From contig JAILAN010000027.1 in the NCBI GenBank assembly GCA_024681595.1, positions 21,140 through 85,139 on the forward strand: a stretch of DNA of 64,000 bases, written 5' to 3'. This stretch comes from Lachnospiraceae bacterium. GTDB taxonomy: Bacteria; Bacillota; Clostridia; Lachnospirales; Lachnospiraceae. Every line of letters begins with the position of its first letter. The first letter of the stretch is position 1. Of the stretch, positions 35,774 through 43,931 are shown piece by piece. A program made the position numbers and the translations under genes. The notes under the pieces are model-generated. The model had not been told where the DNA came from. It did not search any database and saw only the letters and a program-made list of their open reading frames with translations.

Positions 35774-35953
35774 TTAATCTACGGAAATGACTTCCTTCTT
35801 GTTATATGCGCCACAGGCCTTGCATACTCTGTGAGGCATCATCAAAGCACCGCATTTGCTGCACTTTACAAGATTAACAGGATTCATTTTCCAGTTAGCT
35901 CTTCTCTTATCTCTTCTACCTTTAGAAGATTTATTTTTAGGACAGATCGACAT
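35774..35953 (-). CDS. rpmF: 50S ribosomal protein L32
   Basis: Short 59-codon gene found by reading the gap between yceD and plsX. The product starts MSICPKNKSSKGRRDKRRA and continues with two CxxC pairs (Cys31/Cys34 in VKCSKCG and Cys44/Cys47 in HRVCKACG), the zinc-ribbon form of L32 (Cys+). A GGAGGTGTAGAG site precedes the ATG. It begins 2 bp after the yceD stop, the near-universal yceD-rpmF pair, and is followed by a strong terminator. The zinc-dependent form implies it could be swapped for a zinc-free paralogue under zinc limitation; none is in the window. Confidence 0.97.
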   Translation of the reverse strand: MSICPKNKSSKGRRDKRRANWKMNPVNLVKCSKCGALMMPHRVCKACGAYNKKEVISVD

Positions 35954-35955
35954 CT

Positions 35956-36495
35956 CTACACCTCCTTATTCGCCATGAAAATATCCATAATACCTGCCAT
36001 TCTGGGATCCGGTACAAAGGAGTCACAGTTACATTCATTCAGGTTCCTGTCAGTTCCGCATATCGGGCAGATTCCTTTACATTCATCACTGCAAAGTATC
36101 TTTGAAGGCAGATTTAGAAGAATCTCCTGATCGATGAAATCAAACACGTTAAGATCGGACCCCTCCAAAGCATAGAACTCATCCTTGTCGTCCATTGATC
36201 CCTGATGTTCTTCATCGAGAAATTCTTTTTGAAACTCCAGATCAATCGGTACCTCAACATCCTTAAGGCATCTGTCACATGGCATCAACAATGTGATCTT
36301 AAACGAGCCTTCAAGAAGTATCTGTCCCTTTTTAACGTTTGAAATCTTTAATTCAATATCACTTTTTGATGATATCGGATAAGATAAGCCATCTGCACCC
36401 GAATACTCTTCAAACGGATATTCTGATTTTTCAAACCGTACCCTGCCTTCGGATAAAAACTCTTCAGTCAGGTTGATCCTCTTAAGTTCGCGCAC
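35956..36495 (-). CDS. yceD: YceD family (DUF177) protein
   Basis: 179-aa protein linked to 23S rRNA accumulation and co-encoded with rpmF. INLTEEFLSEGRVRFEK near the start and the CDRCLKDVEV pair plus a C-terminal cysteine cluster (CSDECKGICPICGTDRN) are family features. The only usable start is GTG at 36495, because the INLTEEF block begins seven codons later and no ATG/TTG lies between. That GTG is one base after the predicted transcription start of a perfect promoter, so the mRNA is probably leaderless. Confidence 0.93.
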   Translation of the reverse strand: MRELKRINLTEEFLSEGRVRFEKSEYPFEEYSGADGLSYPISSKSDIELKISNVKKGQILLEGSFKITLLMPCDRCLKDVEVPIDLEFQKEFLDEEHQGSMDDKDEFYALEGSDLNVFDFIDQEILLNLPSKILCSDECKGICPICGTDRNLNECNCDSFVPDPRMAGIMDIFMANKEV

Positions 36496-36502
36496 CTTAT
36501 GA

Positions 36503-36531
36503 ATTATAAAGATACACTAAAACTTTGTCAA
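36503..36531 (-). promoter_or_regulatory. Perfect-consensus sigma-A promoter of yceD-rpmF
   Basis: TTGACA (36526-36531) and TATAAT (36503-36508) match both consensus hexamers exactly with a 17-bp spacer. The -10 ends 7 nt before the yceD GTG start, so transcription should begin at or one base before the start codon. It lies in the 41-bp gap after ackA. Confidence 0.88.
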
Positions 36532-36536
36532 GGACT

Positions 36537-37733
36537 TTATTTCAGTAATTTCAACGTCTGACGGGCTATTTCGAGTTCTTCGTTTGTAGGTATTACATAA
36601 ACCTTGACATCGGAATCCTCGGATGAAATGAGAATGTTCTGGCCTCTCAGGGCATTAGCGGATTCATTTAGTCTGATCCCCAAATATCCGAGATTATCAA
36701 CTATGATCTTTCTGACAAATGAAGTGTTCTCGCCGATTCCTGCAGTAAAGCAGATCGCATCAACGCCGTTCATTGCAGCCACATAGGCTCCAATATATTT
36801 AATGACCCGGTAGCAGAAAGCATTAACGGCTCTTATCGCGTTCTCATCGTTTTTGTTATATCCGTCCTCAAGATCCCTGAAGTCTGATGAGAAATTATCT
36901 GAAAGTCCAAAGACTCCGGATTTTTTATTGAGTATATTCAGCATCTGGCTTACCGTCATATTCTCTTTATTGCATATGAATTCAAGAATAGCCGGATCCA
37001 GATCACCCGAACGCGTTCCCATTATCAGTCCTTCCAGTGGAGTAAGTCCCATGGAAGTATCAACACATTTACCGTTTTTAACGGCACTTATCGATGCACC
37101 ATTGCCCAGGTGACATACGATTATCTTAAGCTCATCATATTTTCTGGTCATCAGTTCAGCGCACACATGCGATACATAATCATGGCTCGTACCATGGAAT
37201 CCATAGCGGCGGATCTTGTATCTTCTGTAGTACTCATACGGAATACCATAAAGATAAGCCTCCTCGGGCATTGTCTGATGAAAAGCCGTATCAAACACTA
37301 CACTCATAGGAACATTTGGCATCAGTTCCATGCATGCTTTAACACCGATAAGATTGGCGGGATTGTGTAAAGGAGCCAGTTCATTGCACTCTTCGATCGC
37401 TTTTAAAACCTCATCATTTACAAGTGTGGCTGCTTTAAACTTTTCACCGCCGTGTACAACTCTGTGTCCGACCGCTCCTATCTCATCCAGTGAAGAGATC
37501 ACACCGTTTACGGGATCGGTCAAAGTCTTAATGACCAGTTTTATGGCATCAGAATGATCATTGATCGAAGCTTCTTTTTTGATCTTATCACCTTCACCTT
37601 TGGCAAATGAGATAAAGCTGCCGTCAATTCCGATCCTGTCACACAGGCCTTTGCCTAAAACCCTTCCGGAATCTGATTCTATCAGTTGAAATTTTAATGA
37701 TGAGCTTCCGCAGTTGATTACAAGTATATTCAT
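36537..37733 (-). CDS. ackA: Acetate kinase
   Basis: 398 aa. Converts acetyl phosphate and ADP to acetate and ATP, the final energy step of acetate fermentation. ASKHA-fold marks are NCGSSSLKFQ (7-16), VVFDTAFHQTMP, RRYGFHGTSHDYV, HLGNGASISAV and GTRSGDLDPA, with FTAGIGENT near the C-terminus. It starts 13 bp after the pta stop, forming the classic pta-ackA operon. Downstream, yceD has its own promoter. Confidence 0.98.
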   Translation of the reverse strand: MNILVINCGSSSLKFQLIESDSGRVLGKGLCDRIGIDGSFISFAKGEGDKIKKEASINDHSDAIKLVIKTLTDPVNGVISSLDEIGAVGHRVVHGGEKFKAATLVNDEVLKAIEECNELAPLHNPANLIGVKACMELMPNVPMSVVFDTAFHQTMPEEAYLYGIPYEYYRRYKIRRYGFHGTSHDYVSHVCAELMTRKYDELKIIVCHLGNGASISAVKNGKCVDTSMGLTPLEGLIMGTRSGDLDPAILEFICNKENMTVSQMLNILNKKSGVFGLSDNFSSDFRDLEDGYNKNDENAIRAVNAFCYRVIKYIGAYVAAMNGVDAICFTAGIGENTSFVRKIIVDNLGYLGIRLNESANALRGQNILISSEDSDVKVYVIPTNEELEIARQTLKLLK

Positions 37734-37746
37734 GATGTACCCCCTG

Positions 37747-38748
37747 TTATGTCAGTTGAGCCTGGACTGCCGTCAATGCTACAACACCTACAATATCTTC
37801 CCATGAGCATCCGCGGGAAAGATCGTTGACCGGCTTGGCTATTCCCTGAAGCATCGGTCCGTAAGCTTCGGCTTTACCCAGTCTCTGTACCAGTTTATAT
37901 GAAATATTTCCGCAATCAAGATTAGGGAAAATAAGAACGTTGGCATGACCGGCAACATCTGAACCGGGAGCTTTGGTCTTGGCGATATGAGGAACAAGTG
38001 CAGCATCCGGCTGAAGTTCACCGTCGATCGTCAATGAAGGATATTGCTCTTTGGCGATTCTGGTCGCTTCAACCATTTTATCTACCAGCGGGTGCTTGGC
38101 CGAACCCTTGGTCGAATGAGAAAGCATGGCTATTATGGGCTTAGAGCCGACCAGCTGTTTAAAACTCTTGGCAGAAGTATCAGCAATCGCGGCAAGTTCC
38201 TCGGGAGTAGGATCCTGATTAAGTCCGCAGTCTGCAAAAATAAATGTTCCGTTATCACCATACTCGCAGTCAGGGATACACATCAGAAAGAAACCGGAAA
38301 CCAGTTTAACACCGGGAGCAGTTTTTAATACCTGGAGCGCAGGTCTTAAAGTGTCGGCTGTCGCATGACATGCCCCCGCGACCATTCCGTCGGCATCATT
38401 GGCTTTAACCATTATAACACCGAACATCAGCGGATCGGAAAGAAGTATCTGACGGGCCTGTTCTATGGTCATTCCTTTGTTCTTTCTGGTTTCATATAAA
38501 AGATTTGCATATTCTTCATATTTCTCGGTTTTCTGAGGATTAACGATCTTAACTCCGTTAAGGTCGATCTCCAGCCAGTTGGCACCGTCATTTATCTTTT
38601 CGGCGTCCCCGATCATTATAATGTTTGCTATCCCCTCTTCCAGAATATGAGATGCGGCGATAAGAGTTCTCTTATCCGTAGTTTCAGGCAATACGATGGT
38701 TTTTTTATCCATCCTGGCCTTTTCCTTTATCATATCAATGTATGACAT
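37747..38748 (-). CDS. pta: Phosphate acetyltransferase
   Basis: About 333 aa, the short clostridial form lacking the N-terminal DRTGG/ATPase part. Converts acetyl-CoA and phosphate to acetyl phosphate for AckA. The start is the ATG at 38748 with AGGAGA upstream; a longer frame extends into the divergent tmcAL promoter region and is spurious. Family marks include PETTDKRTLIAA, ADGMVAGACHATADTLRPAL, IFADCGLNQDPTPE and LIFPNLDCGNISYKL. Confidence 0.97.
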   Translation of the reverse strand: MSYIDMIKEKARMDKKTIVLPETTDKRTLIAASHILEEGIANIIMIGDAEKINDGANWLEIDLNGVKIVNPQKTEKYEEYANLLYETRKNKGMTIEQARQILLSDPLMFGVIMVKANDADGMVAGACHATADTLRPALQVLKTAPGVKLVSGFFLMCIPDCEYGDNGTFIFADCGLNQDPTPEELAAIADTSAKSFKQLVGSKPIIAMLSHSTKGSAKHPLVDKMVEATRIAKEQYPSLTIDGELQPDAALVPHIAKTKAPGSDVAGHANVLIFPNLDCGNISYKLVQRLGKAEAYGPMLQGIAKPVNDLSRGCSWEDIVGVVALTAVQAQLT

Positions 38749-38856
38749 ATACCTTCTCCTTTCAATGACTATATACCCCATCCGGTGTGCAATTATATAC
38801 ACCAATATGATAGAATTATAAAAAAAAAATAGGTTCATTTCAACAAGGCACAGCAT

Positions 38857-40023
38857 ATGTATCAAAGAAAATACACAAAGATCTGTGGTATTATAGCCGA
38901 ATATAATCCATTGCATAAAGGACACGTTCACCACCTTAATAAAGCGGCACAGATATCCGGATGTGAGCACAGGATTGTTATAATGAGCGGTGATTTTGTC
39001 CAGCGAGGCGCCCCTGCCATATGCAATAAATATGAGCGTACCAGAATGGCGCTGTTATCCGGAGCAGATCTTGTCATTGAACTTCCTGTTGTTTATTCTC
39101 TTTCCAGTGCCGAGGGATTTGCCCGTGGTGCTGTCAGTATTCTTAATTCACTTGGATGTGTTGACAGTCTGTGCTTTGGTTCGGAATGCGGGAATATTGA
39201 TTTATTAATAGAGCAGTCAAAAAAAGCAGTTGCGCGTTCTGATATTAGAAAAGATATAAAAAGCGGAATGTCATTTGCCGCATCATTGGGAAGATCGCAT
39301 TCTGATGATGATGGGAGTAAAGAATTGATCTTATCTCCTAATAATATACTCGGGATAGAGTATCTTAAGGCTCTCGAACATACAGGGAGCACTATAAAGC
39401 CATGTACCATACCCCGTTTGGGTTCTTCATACAATGATGAGGATCTTGGCACGCACACAGAATATGCTTCTGCCAAAGCAATACGTTCTTCCATTATGGA
39501 CAGCAGAACCGATCATATTGCTTATATTCCGGAATATGTCCGCAATATTCTATCCGATACCAATTTGGTTTATCCCGATATGTTCTCTGATATGCTGTTC
39601 TATAAACTTATAACCGAATCATCCAACGGTTTTACTTCATACCTGGATGTCAATGAAGAGCTATCTAACAAGATAAAAAAGAACCTACATTCATTTGATT
39701 CCATATCCTCATTTACCATGCTCTTAAAATCAAAAAATCTGACTTACACCAGAATATCCAGGTGTCTGTTTCATATACTTCTGGGCATAAAAAAAGAAGA
39801 CGCTTTCGCATCTCCTCAATATATCAGGATACTGGGCTTCAGAAAAGGATCATCCGATATTCTCAGCACCGTCAAAAAATGCTCTACAGTACCGATCATC
39901 ACTAAACTGGCTGATGCTGAAATGAATCCCATGCTCAGAAAAGATATCTTCAGTTCCTCCGTCTACGAGCAGGCTGCAGGAAGCCATCTGAATGAATATC
40001 GTATGTCACCGGTCATCATCTGA
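38857..40023 (+). CDS. tmcAL: tRNA(Met) cytidine acetate ligase
   Basis: 388 aa; the only protein gene on the plus strand. TmcAL (YlbM) activates acetate with ATP and forms N4-acetylcytidine at position 34 of elongator tRNA-Met. The nucleotidyltransferase HxGH motif is HKGH (residues 20-23) in GIIAEYNPLHKGH, with MSGDFVQRGAPAICNKYERT and a YASAKAIR stretch downstream that stands for the ISGTxIR step. AAGG lies 6 nt before the ATG. It is divergent from pta across 108 bp that include a 10-A run, and both depend on acetate metabolism. Its stop is 5 bp from the convergent diguanylate cyclase stop with no terminator between. Confidence 0.95.
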   Translation: MYQRKYTKICGIIAEYNPLHKGHVHHLNKAAQISGCEHRIVIMSGDFVQRGAPAICNKYERTRMALLSGADLVIELPVVYSLSSAEGFARGAVSILNSLGCVDSLCFGSECGNIDLLIEQSKKAVARSDIRKDIKSGMSFAASLGRSHSDDDGSKELILSPNNILGIEYLKALEHTGSTIKPCTIPRLGSSYNDEDLGTHTEYASAKAIRSSIMDSRTDHIAYIPEYVRNILSDTNLVYPDMFSDMLFYKLITESSNGFTSYLDVNEELSNKIKKNLHSFDSISSFTMLLKSKNLTYTRISRCLFHILLGIKKEDAFASPQYIRILGFRKGSSDILSTVKKCSTVPIITKLADAEMNPMLRKDIFSSSVYEQAAGSHLNEYRMSPVII

Positions 40024-40028
40024 CACTA

Positions 40029-41387
40029 CTACGAGATATCGTGTGCAATGATCCTGTTCCTTCCATGTTCCTTACCGTAATACAGTCTGTTATCGGCATC
40101 CGAAATATAAGTATCTATCCTGTGTTTTATAACATCATCATGCCCGTCAGTTTTTTTGCAGGCCATAATGAGTTCTTCATTATCAAAATCAGCCTTGTCA
40201 CATTCAACGGCACCCAGCGTCATCGTGACCATGATCGTATATTCTCCGCTCACGATCTGCAGATCACGTATTTGATCAAGCAGTTCTTCAAGATATGACT
40301 TGCACTTATCCAAAACACAGTCTTCAAATATCAGCAGAAATTCCTCTCCGCCCCATCTGATGGCATAGCCTTTGCCCATCATGAATCTCTTGATAGTAGA
40401 AGATACTGCTATCAAAACCGCATCTCCTGCTTCGTGTCCGTATGTGTCATTTACTTTCTTGAAAAAATCTATATCGCCGATAGTAACACAGAATCTTACA
40501 CCCTTATTGATATAAGAGATAACAGTATTGTTCAGGTGCGTATAAGCAGAACGGCGATTGTTTAGAGATGTCAGCTGATCCTCTTCAACAAGCTTTCGAA
40601 GAGATGCGGCCGTCTTGACCGCGCTGTTGCCCATTTTGCCAAGCTCATCATCTCTTGATACCACACTGTTGTCCATTGACGAAGTAAAATCACCCTTTGC
40701 AAGTCCAGCCATATACTTTTGGATCTTATGGATAGTATCGATAAGCTTGCCTGAATACTTGATCGAGAAAAAGCATGCGGAAAGCATGGAAAGAAATGCT
40801 ATTATCAAAATAGGAACAAGTGTTTTCCAGGCCAGCGGTGAAACATAAGCCGAATCCTCCAGTATACACAGCATACCGATAACATTTTCATCCGCATCAT
40901 GTATTGGAGTATAAAATGCAAAATAATCATTCTTGCCGAAACTGACGTTTGAGTAAAAACAGTCTTTATTTCCGACTATCACATCATTATAGATCACGTC
41001 GGAATCGCCCGCACCGATGATGCGTTCTCCGTAAGCATTCCTCAAAGTAGTTATAACAACATACTGCTGATAACAGAAGGTGATATCAATTCCTGTCTTA
41101 TCCTTAATGGAATCTATATATTCATAATCGCCATTGATCATTTTATCGCCTTTGTAAAAGTCAATAGCATCATTTGATGATTCGTATCTGTAATCACCCG
41201 GATACAACATATCATATCCGACAAGGACAGCATTGGACATGTTCCTTAACTGTTGTTCTATATTCTTGTTAAGAGAACGAAGGACCAGTGACGAACCCGA
41301 AACAGTAATGATAAAACCCATGATCAGCATGGGTATGATAGTTATAGTCAGAAATGATAGAGTAATTCCACCCGGTTTCTTTTTCAT
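40029..41387 (-). CDS. Membrane diguanylate cyclase with extracellular Cache-like sensor
   Basis: 452 aa. Helix 1 at 9-31, an extracytoplasmic Cache-type sensor (about 35-187, with FAFYTPIHDADENVIGML), helix 2 at 188-209, HAMP at 210-265, and a GGDEF domain from 270. The catalytic motif is GGEEF (346-350), with DIDFFKKVNDTYGHEAGD as the metal and GTP region, so c-di-GMP synthesis is expected. The product-inhibition site RxxD should lie at 337-340 but reads MGKG, so allosteric inhibition is probably lost. GGAGGAG precedes the ATG. The ligand is unknown. Confidence 0.92.
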   Translation of the reverse strand: MKKKPGGITLSFLTITIIPMLIMGFIITVSGSSLVLRSLNKNIEQQLRNMSNAVLVGYDMLYPGDYRYESSNDAIDFYKGDKMINGDYEYIDSIKDKTGIDITFCYQQYVVITTLRNAYGERIIGAGDSDVIYNDVIVGNKDCFYSNVSFGKNDYFAFYTPIHDADENVIGMLCILEDSAYVSPLAWKTLVPILIIAFLSMLSACFFSIKYSGKLIDTIHKIQKYMAGLAKGDFTSSMDNSVVSRDDELGKMGNSAVKTAASLRKLVEEDQLTSLNNRRSAYTHLNNTVISYINKGVRFCVTIGDIDFFKKVNDTYGHEAGDAVLIAVSSTIKRFMMGKGYAIRWGGEEFLLIFEDCVLDKCKSYLEELLDQIRDLQIVSGEYTIMVTMTLGAVECDKADFDNEELIMACKKTDGHDDVIKHRIDTYISDADNRLYYGKEHGRNRIIAHDIS

Positions 41388-41424
41388 GATCTCCTCCGGC
41401 TAATAAACTCGCATGAAAACCAAG

Positions 41425-42789
41425 TCAGTTTTTAAAACTGTGAATAGGGGCCGGAATACGGCCTTTACGTGCAATGAAATCATCGCAGGAATACTGATTT
41501 ACATCCATGATGGGAGCATGTCCCAGCAATCCGCCAAAATTTGCATGATCTCCGGGCTTTTTGCCGACAACAGGGATGATACGAACAGCTGTGGTTTTCT
41601 GATTGATCATTCCGATAGCCATTTCGTCGGCTATTATACCGGATATCGTAGAGCTTTTTGTATCTCCCGGAATAGCGATCATATCAAGTCCTACAGAGCA
41701 TACACATGTCATTGCTTCAAGCTTCTCTATAGTAAGTGAACCCCTTGTAGCAGCATCTATCATACCCTGGTCCTCAGATACGGGAATAAATGCTCCGGAC
41801 AGACCTCCTACATATGAAGCCGCCATAACGCCGCCCTTTTTAACCTGATCGTTTAGGATGGCAAGCGCTGCAGTTGTGCCGGGAGCCCCTGCACTCTCCA
41901 GACCCATTTCACACAGAATATCAGCAACGGAATCGCCTATCGCAGGTGTGGGAGCCAAAGACAGATCGACTATGCCGAAAGGAACGCCAAGTCTTTTGGA
42001 AGCTTCCATGGCAACCAGCTGTCCGACTCTGGTAACCTTACAGGCCGTTGTTTTTATTGTTTCACAAAGTACCTCAAAGCTCTCACCACGGACTTTTTCA
42101 AGCGCAGTCTTAACAACTCCGGGACCTGAAACCCCAACATTTATTACCTTGTCTCCTTCGGTAACACCATGAAAAGCTCCGGCCATAAACGGATTATCAT
42201 CCGGTGCATTACACAGCACAACCAGTTTGGTGCATCCGATCGAATCATTATCCTTTGTCAGCTCAGCCGTCTTTTTGATCACATCGCCCATAAGTCTGAC
42301 AGCATCCATATCAATTCCCGTTCTGGTCGAGCCCACATTAACGGAGCTCATAATTCTTTCGGTGGAAGAAAGAGCGATCGGTATTGAACGGATCAGCAGT
42401 TCATCTGCTTTGGTCATTCCCTTCGCAACCAGTGCGGAATAACCACCTATAAAGTTCACTCCGACTTCTTTTGCGACCTCATCAAGTGTTACCGCTATGG
42501 AAGCAAAATCCTCCTCAGTGCGGCAAGCGCTTCCTCCGATAAGACCTATCGGAGTAACTGATATCCTCTTGTTAACTATCGGGATCCCATAATATCTGGA
42601 TATCTTATCGCCTGTTGCAACCAGATCCTTAGCCGAATCATAGATTTTGTCATGTATGTTTTTTTTCAGCTTATAAAGATCCGAATCTATACAGTCAAGC
42701 AAAGAGATACCCAGCGTAATGGTACGTACATCAAGGTTCTCCTTGGAGATCATTTCATTTGTTTCAGATACTTCTCTTAAATTTATCAT
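41425..42789 (-). CDS. UPF0210/PFL family protein (DUF711)
   Basis: 454 aa, standard size for this conserved family of unknown function, sometimes named PFL family because of a distant likeness to pyruvate formate-lyase-type folds. It has glycine-rich segments such as [28 protein letters not shown] and [19 protein letters not shown]. The gene directly follows the ACT-domain gene by 11 bp; this pair is conserved in Firmicutes and archaea, which suggests that the ACT protein regulates it. AGGTGAG precedes the ATG. No reaction can be assigned. Confidence 0.9.
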   Translation of the reverse strand: MINLREVSETNEMISKENLDVRTITLGISLLDCIDSDLYKLKKNIHDKIYDSAKDLVATGDKISRYYGIPIVNKRISVTPIGLIGGSACRTEEDFASIAVTLDEVAKEVGVNFIGGYSALVAKGMTKADELLIRSIPIALSSTERIMSSVNVGSTRTGIDMDAVRLMGDVIKKTAELTKDNDSIGCTKLVVLCNAPDDNPFMAGAFHGVTEGDKVINVGVSGPGVVKTALEKVRGESFEVLCETIKTTACKVTRVGQLVAMEASKRLGVPFGIVDLSLAPTPAIGDSVADILCEMGLESAGAPGTTAALAILNDQVKKGGVMAASYVGGLSGAFIPVSEDQGMIDAATRGSLTIEKLEAMTCVCSVGLDMIAIPGDTKSSTISGIIADEMAIGMINQKTTAVRIIPVVGKKPGDHANFGGLLGHAPIMDVNQYSCDDFIARKGRIPAPIHSFKN

Positions 42790-42800
42790 GTCTACCTCAC

Positions 42801-43079
42801 CTAGAATCTGTGCATCTTTTCAAAGATCTCTTCTTTCTGGGCTTTGATGATAACACCTATATCATTGCCCAGTTCTTCAAGCTCGTCTGCAACTTCAACA
42901 AAATGCTTATCGCACTTTTCCATATCAACGATCATCATCATATTGAAATATCCCTGTACTATGGTCTGTGAGATATCCTCTATATTAATGGAATTCTTGG
43001 CAAGATAAGTACATACCCTGGCGATGATACCAACAGTATCCTTTCCAACAACTGTAATGATAGTTTTACTCATATTCAC
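42801..43079 (-). CDS. ACT domain protein (UPF0237)
   Basis: 92-aa single ACT domain: [33 protein letters not shown] followed by the amphipathic second half (key pieces [11 protein letters not shown] and MIVDMEKCD). ACT domains bind small ligands, commonly amino acids. Its fixed partner is the UPF0210 gene 11 bp downstream. AAGGAGTG is correctly placed before the ATG. Function unknown beyond likely ligand sensing. Confidence 0.9.
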   Translation of the reverse strand: MNMSKTIITVVGKDTVGIIARVCTYLAKNSINIEDISQTIVQGYFNMMMIVDMEKCDKHFVEVADELEELGNDIGVIIKAQKEEIFEKMHRF

Positions 43080-43115
43080 TCCTTATCCGAGAATCGGTAA
43101 CTTAAGGTTCCCGTC

Positions 43116-43931
43116 CTACGCTATTTCAACTATTTGTGACAACGTATCTCTTTTGGCAACATACATCGGAAAATCCGACATTTTTATTCCCTTATAGTCA
43201 TTGTTTTGCGAAAGTACATTTACCTCGCATCTTACAGATTCATAAGCCAATTCCGGTATGTTGTTTTCCTTGCTTAGGTGTCCGAGGAATACTGCCTTGA
43301 GATTATCGTTAAGCAGCCGGTACAGCAGTGAGCCTGCATTCTCGTTTGACAGATGACCTCTGTCTCCGAGGATCCTCTGTTTAAGATAATAGGGATACGG
43401 GCCTACCTGAAGCATGTTAACATCATGATTGGCTTCAAGAAAAAGCACATCCATATTCTTTAAAGATTCAACCGTATAATCAGTATATCTTCCCAGATCG
43501 GTAACAACTGCTACTCTGTTGTTTCCATGCTGAAATCTGTAAGCAACGGGATCTACCGCATCATGCGATATTTTCATGGGATTAACGGTAATATCCTTGA
43601 TGGAAAGCTTTGTATCAGCAGTTACATCGACGAACAGATCTTCATCGATCTGTCCGAGACTCTTACAGTTTAAAATTGCCTGCCTCGTCTTAGCTGTAGT
43701 ATAAATCGGAATACCGTATTTTCTTGAAATGATTCCAAGGCCTCCAATATGATCGGCATGTTCATGTGTGATCAGGATTCCGTCGATATCCCTGACCGAC
43801 AGATCCAGCTGTTCAATACCGGAAATGATTCTTTTGCCACTGATCCCGACATCTACAAGTAAATGCGTTGTATCTGTTCCTACATAAACACAGTTACCGC
43901 TTGAGCCGGAGGCTAAACTGGTTATTCTCAC
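43116..43931 (-). CDS. MBL-fold metallo-hydrolase of the YycJ/WalJ type
   Basis: About 271 aa with the metallo-beta-lactamase signature THEHADHIGGL (about 56-66), later His/Asp metal ligands in HDAVDPVAYRF and FLEANHD, and GHLSKENN near the end. YycJ-type proteins are 5'-3' exonuclease-like enzymes tied to cell-wall/DNA-repair phenotypes. The start is the GTG at 43931, with GGGAGG upstream and a 4-bp GTGA overlap with the FtsA-like stop; the residues RITSLASGSSGN then match the family N-terminus. A TTG-started longer frame is rejected. The walRK genes usually near walJ are absent. Confidence 0.88.
   Translation of the reverse strand: MRITSLASGSSGNCVYVGTDTTHLLVDVGISGKRIISGIEQLDLSVRDIDGILITHEHADHIGGLGIISRKYGIPIYTTAKTRQAILNCKSLGQIDEDLFVDVTADTKLSIKDITVNPMKISHDAVDPVAYRFQHGNNRVAVVTDLGRYTDYTVESLKNMDVLFLEANHDVNMLQVGPYPYYLKQRILGDRGHLSNENAGSLLYRLLNDNLKAVFLGHLSKENNIPELAYESVRCEVNVLSQNNDYKGIKMSDFPMYVAKRDTLSQIVEIA

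Noticed and set aside
38749..38856. Ten-A homopolymer and possible divergent promoters between pta and tmcAL
   Set aside because: Several AT-rich -10-like hexamers exist but none pairs with a convincing -35, so no promoter was assigned.
38749..38970. N-terminal extension of pta
   Set aside because: The extra 74 codons overlap tmcAL and the promoter gap, whereas the ATG at 38748 has a good ribosome site and a normal protein start.
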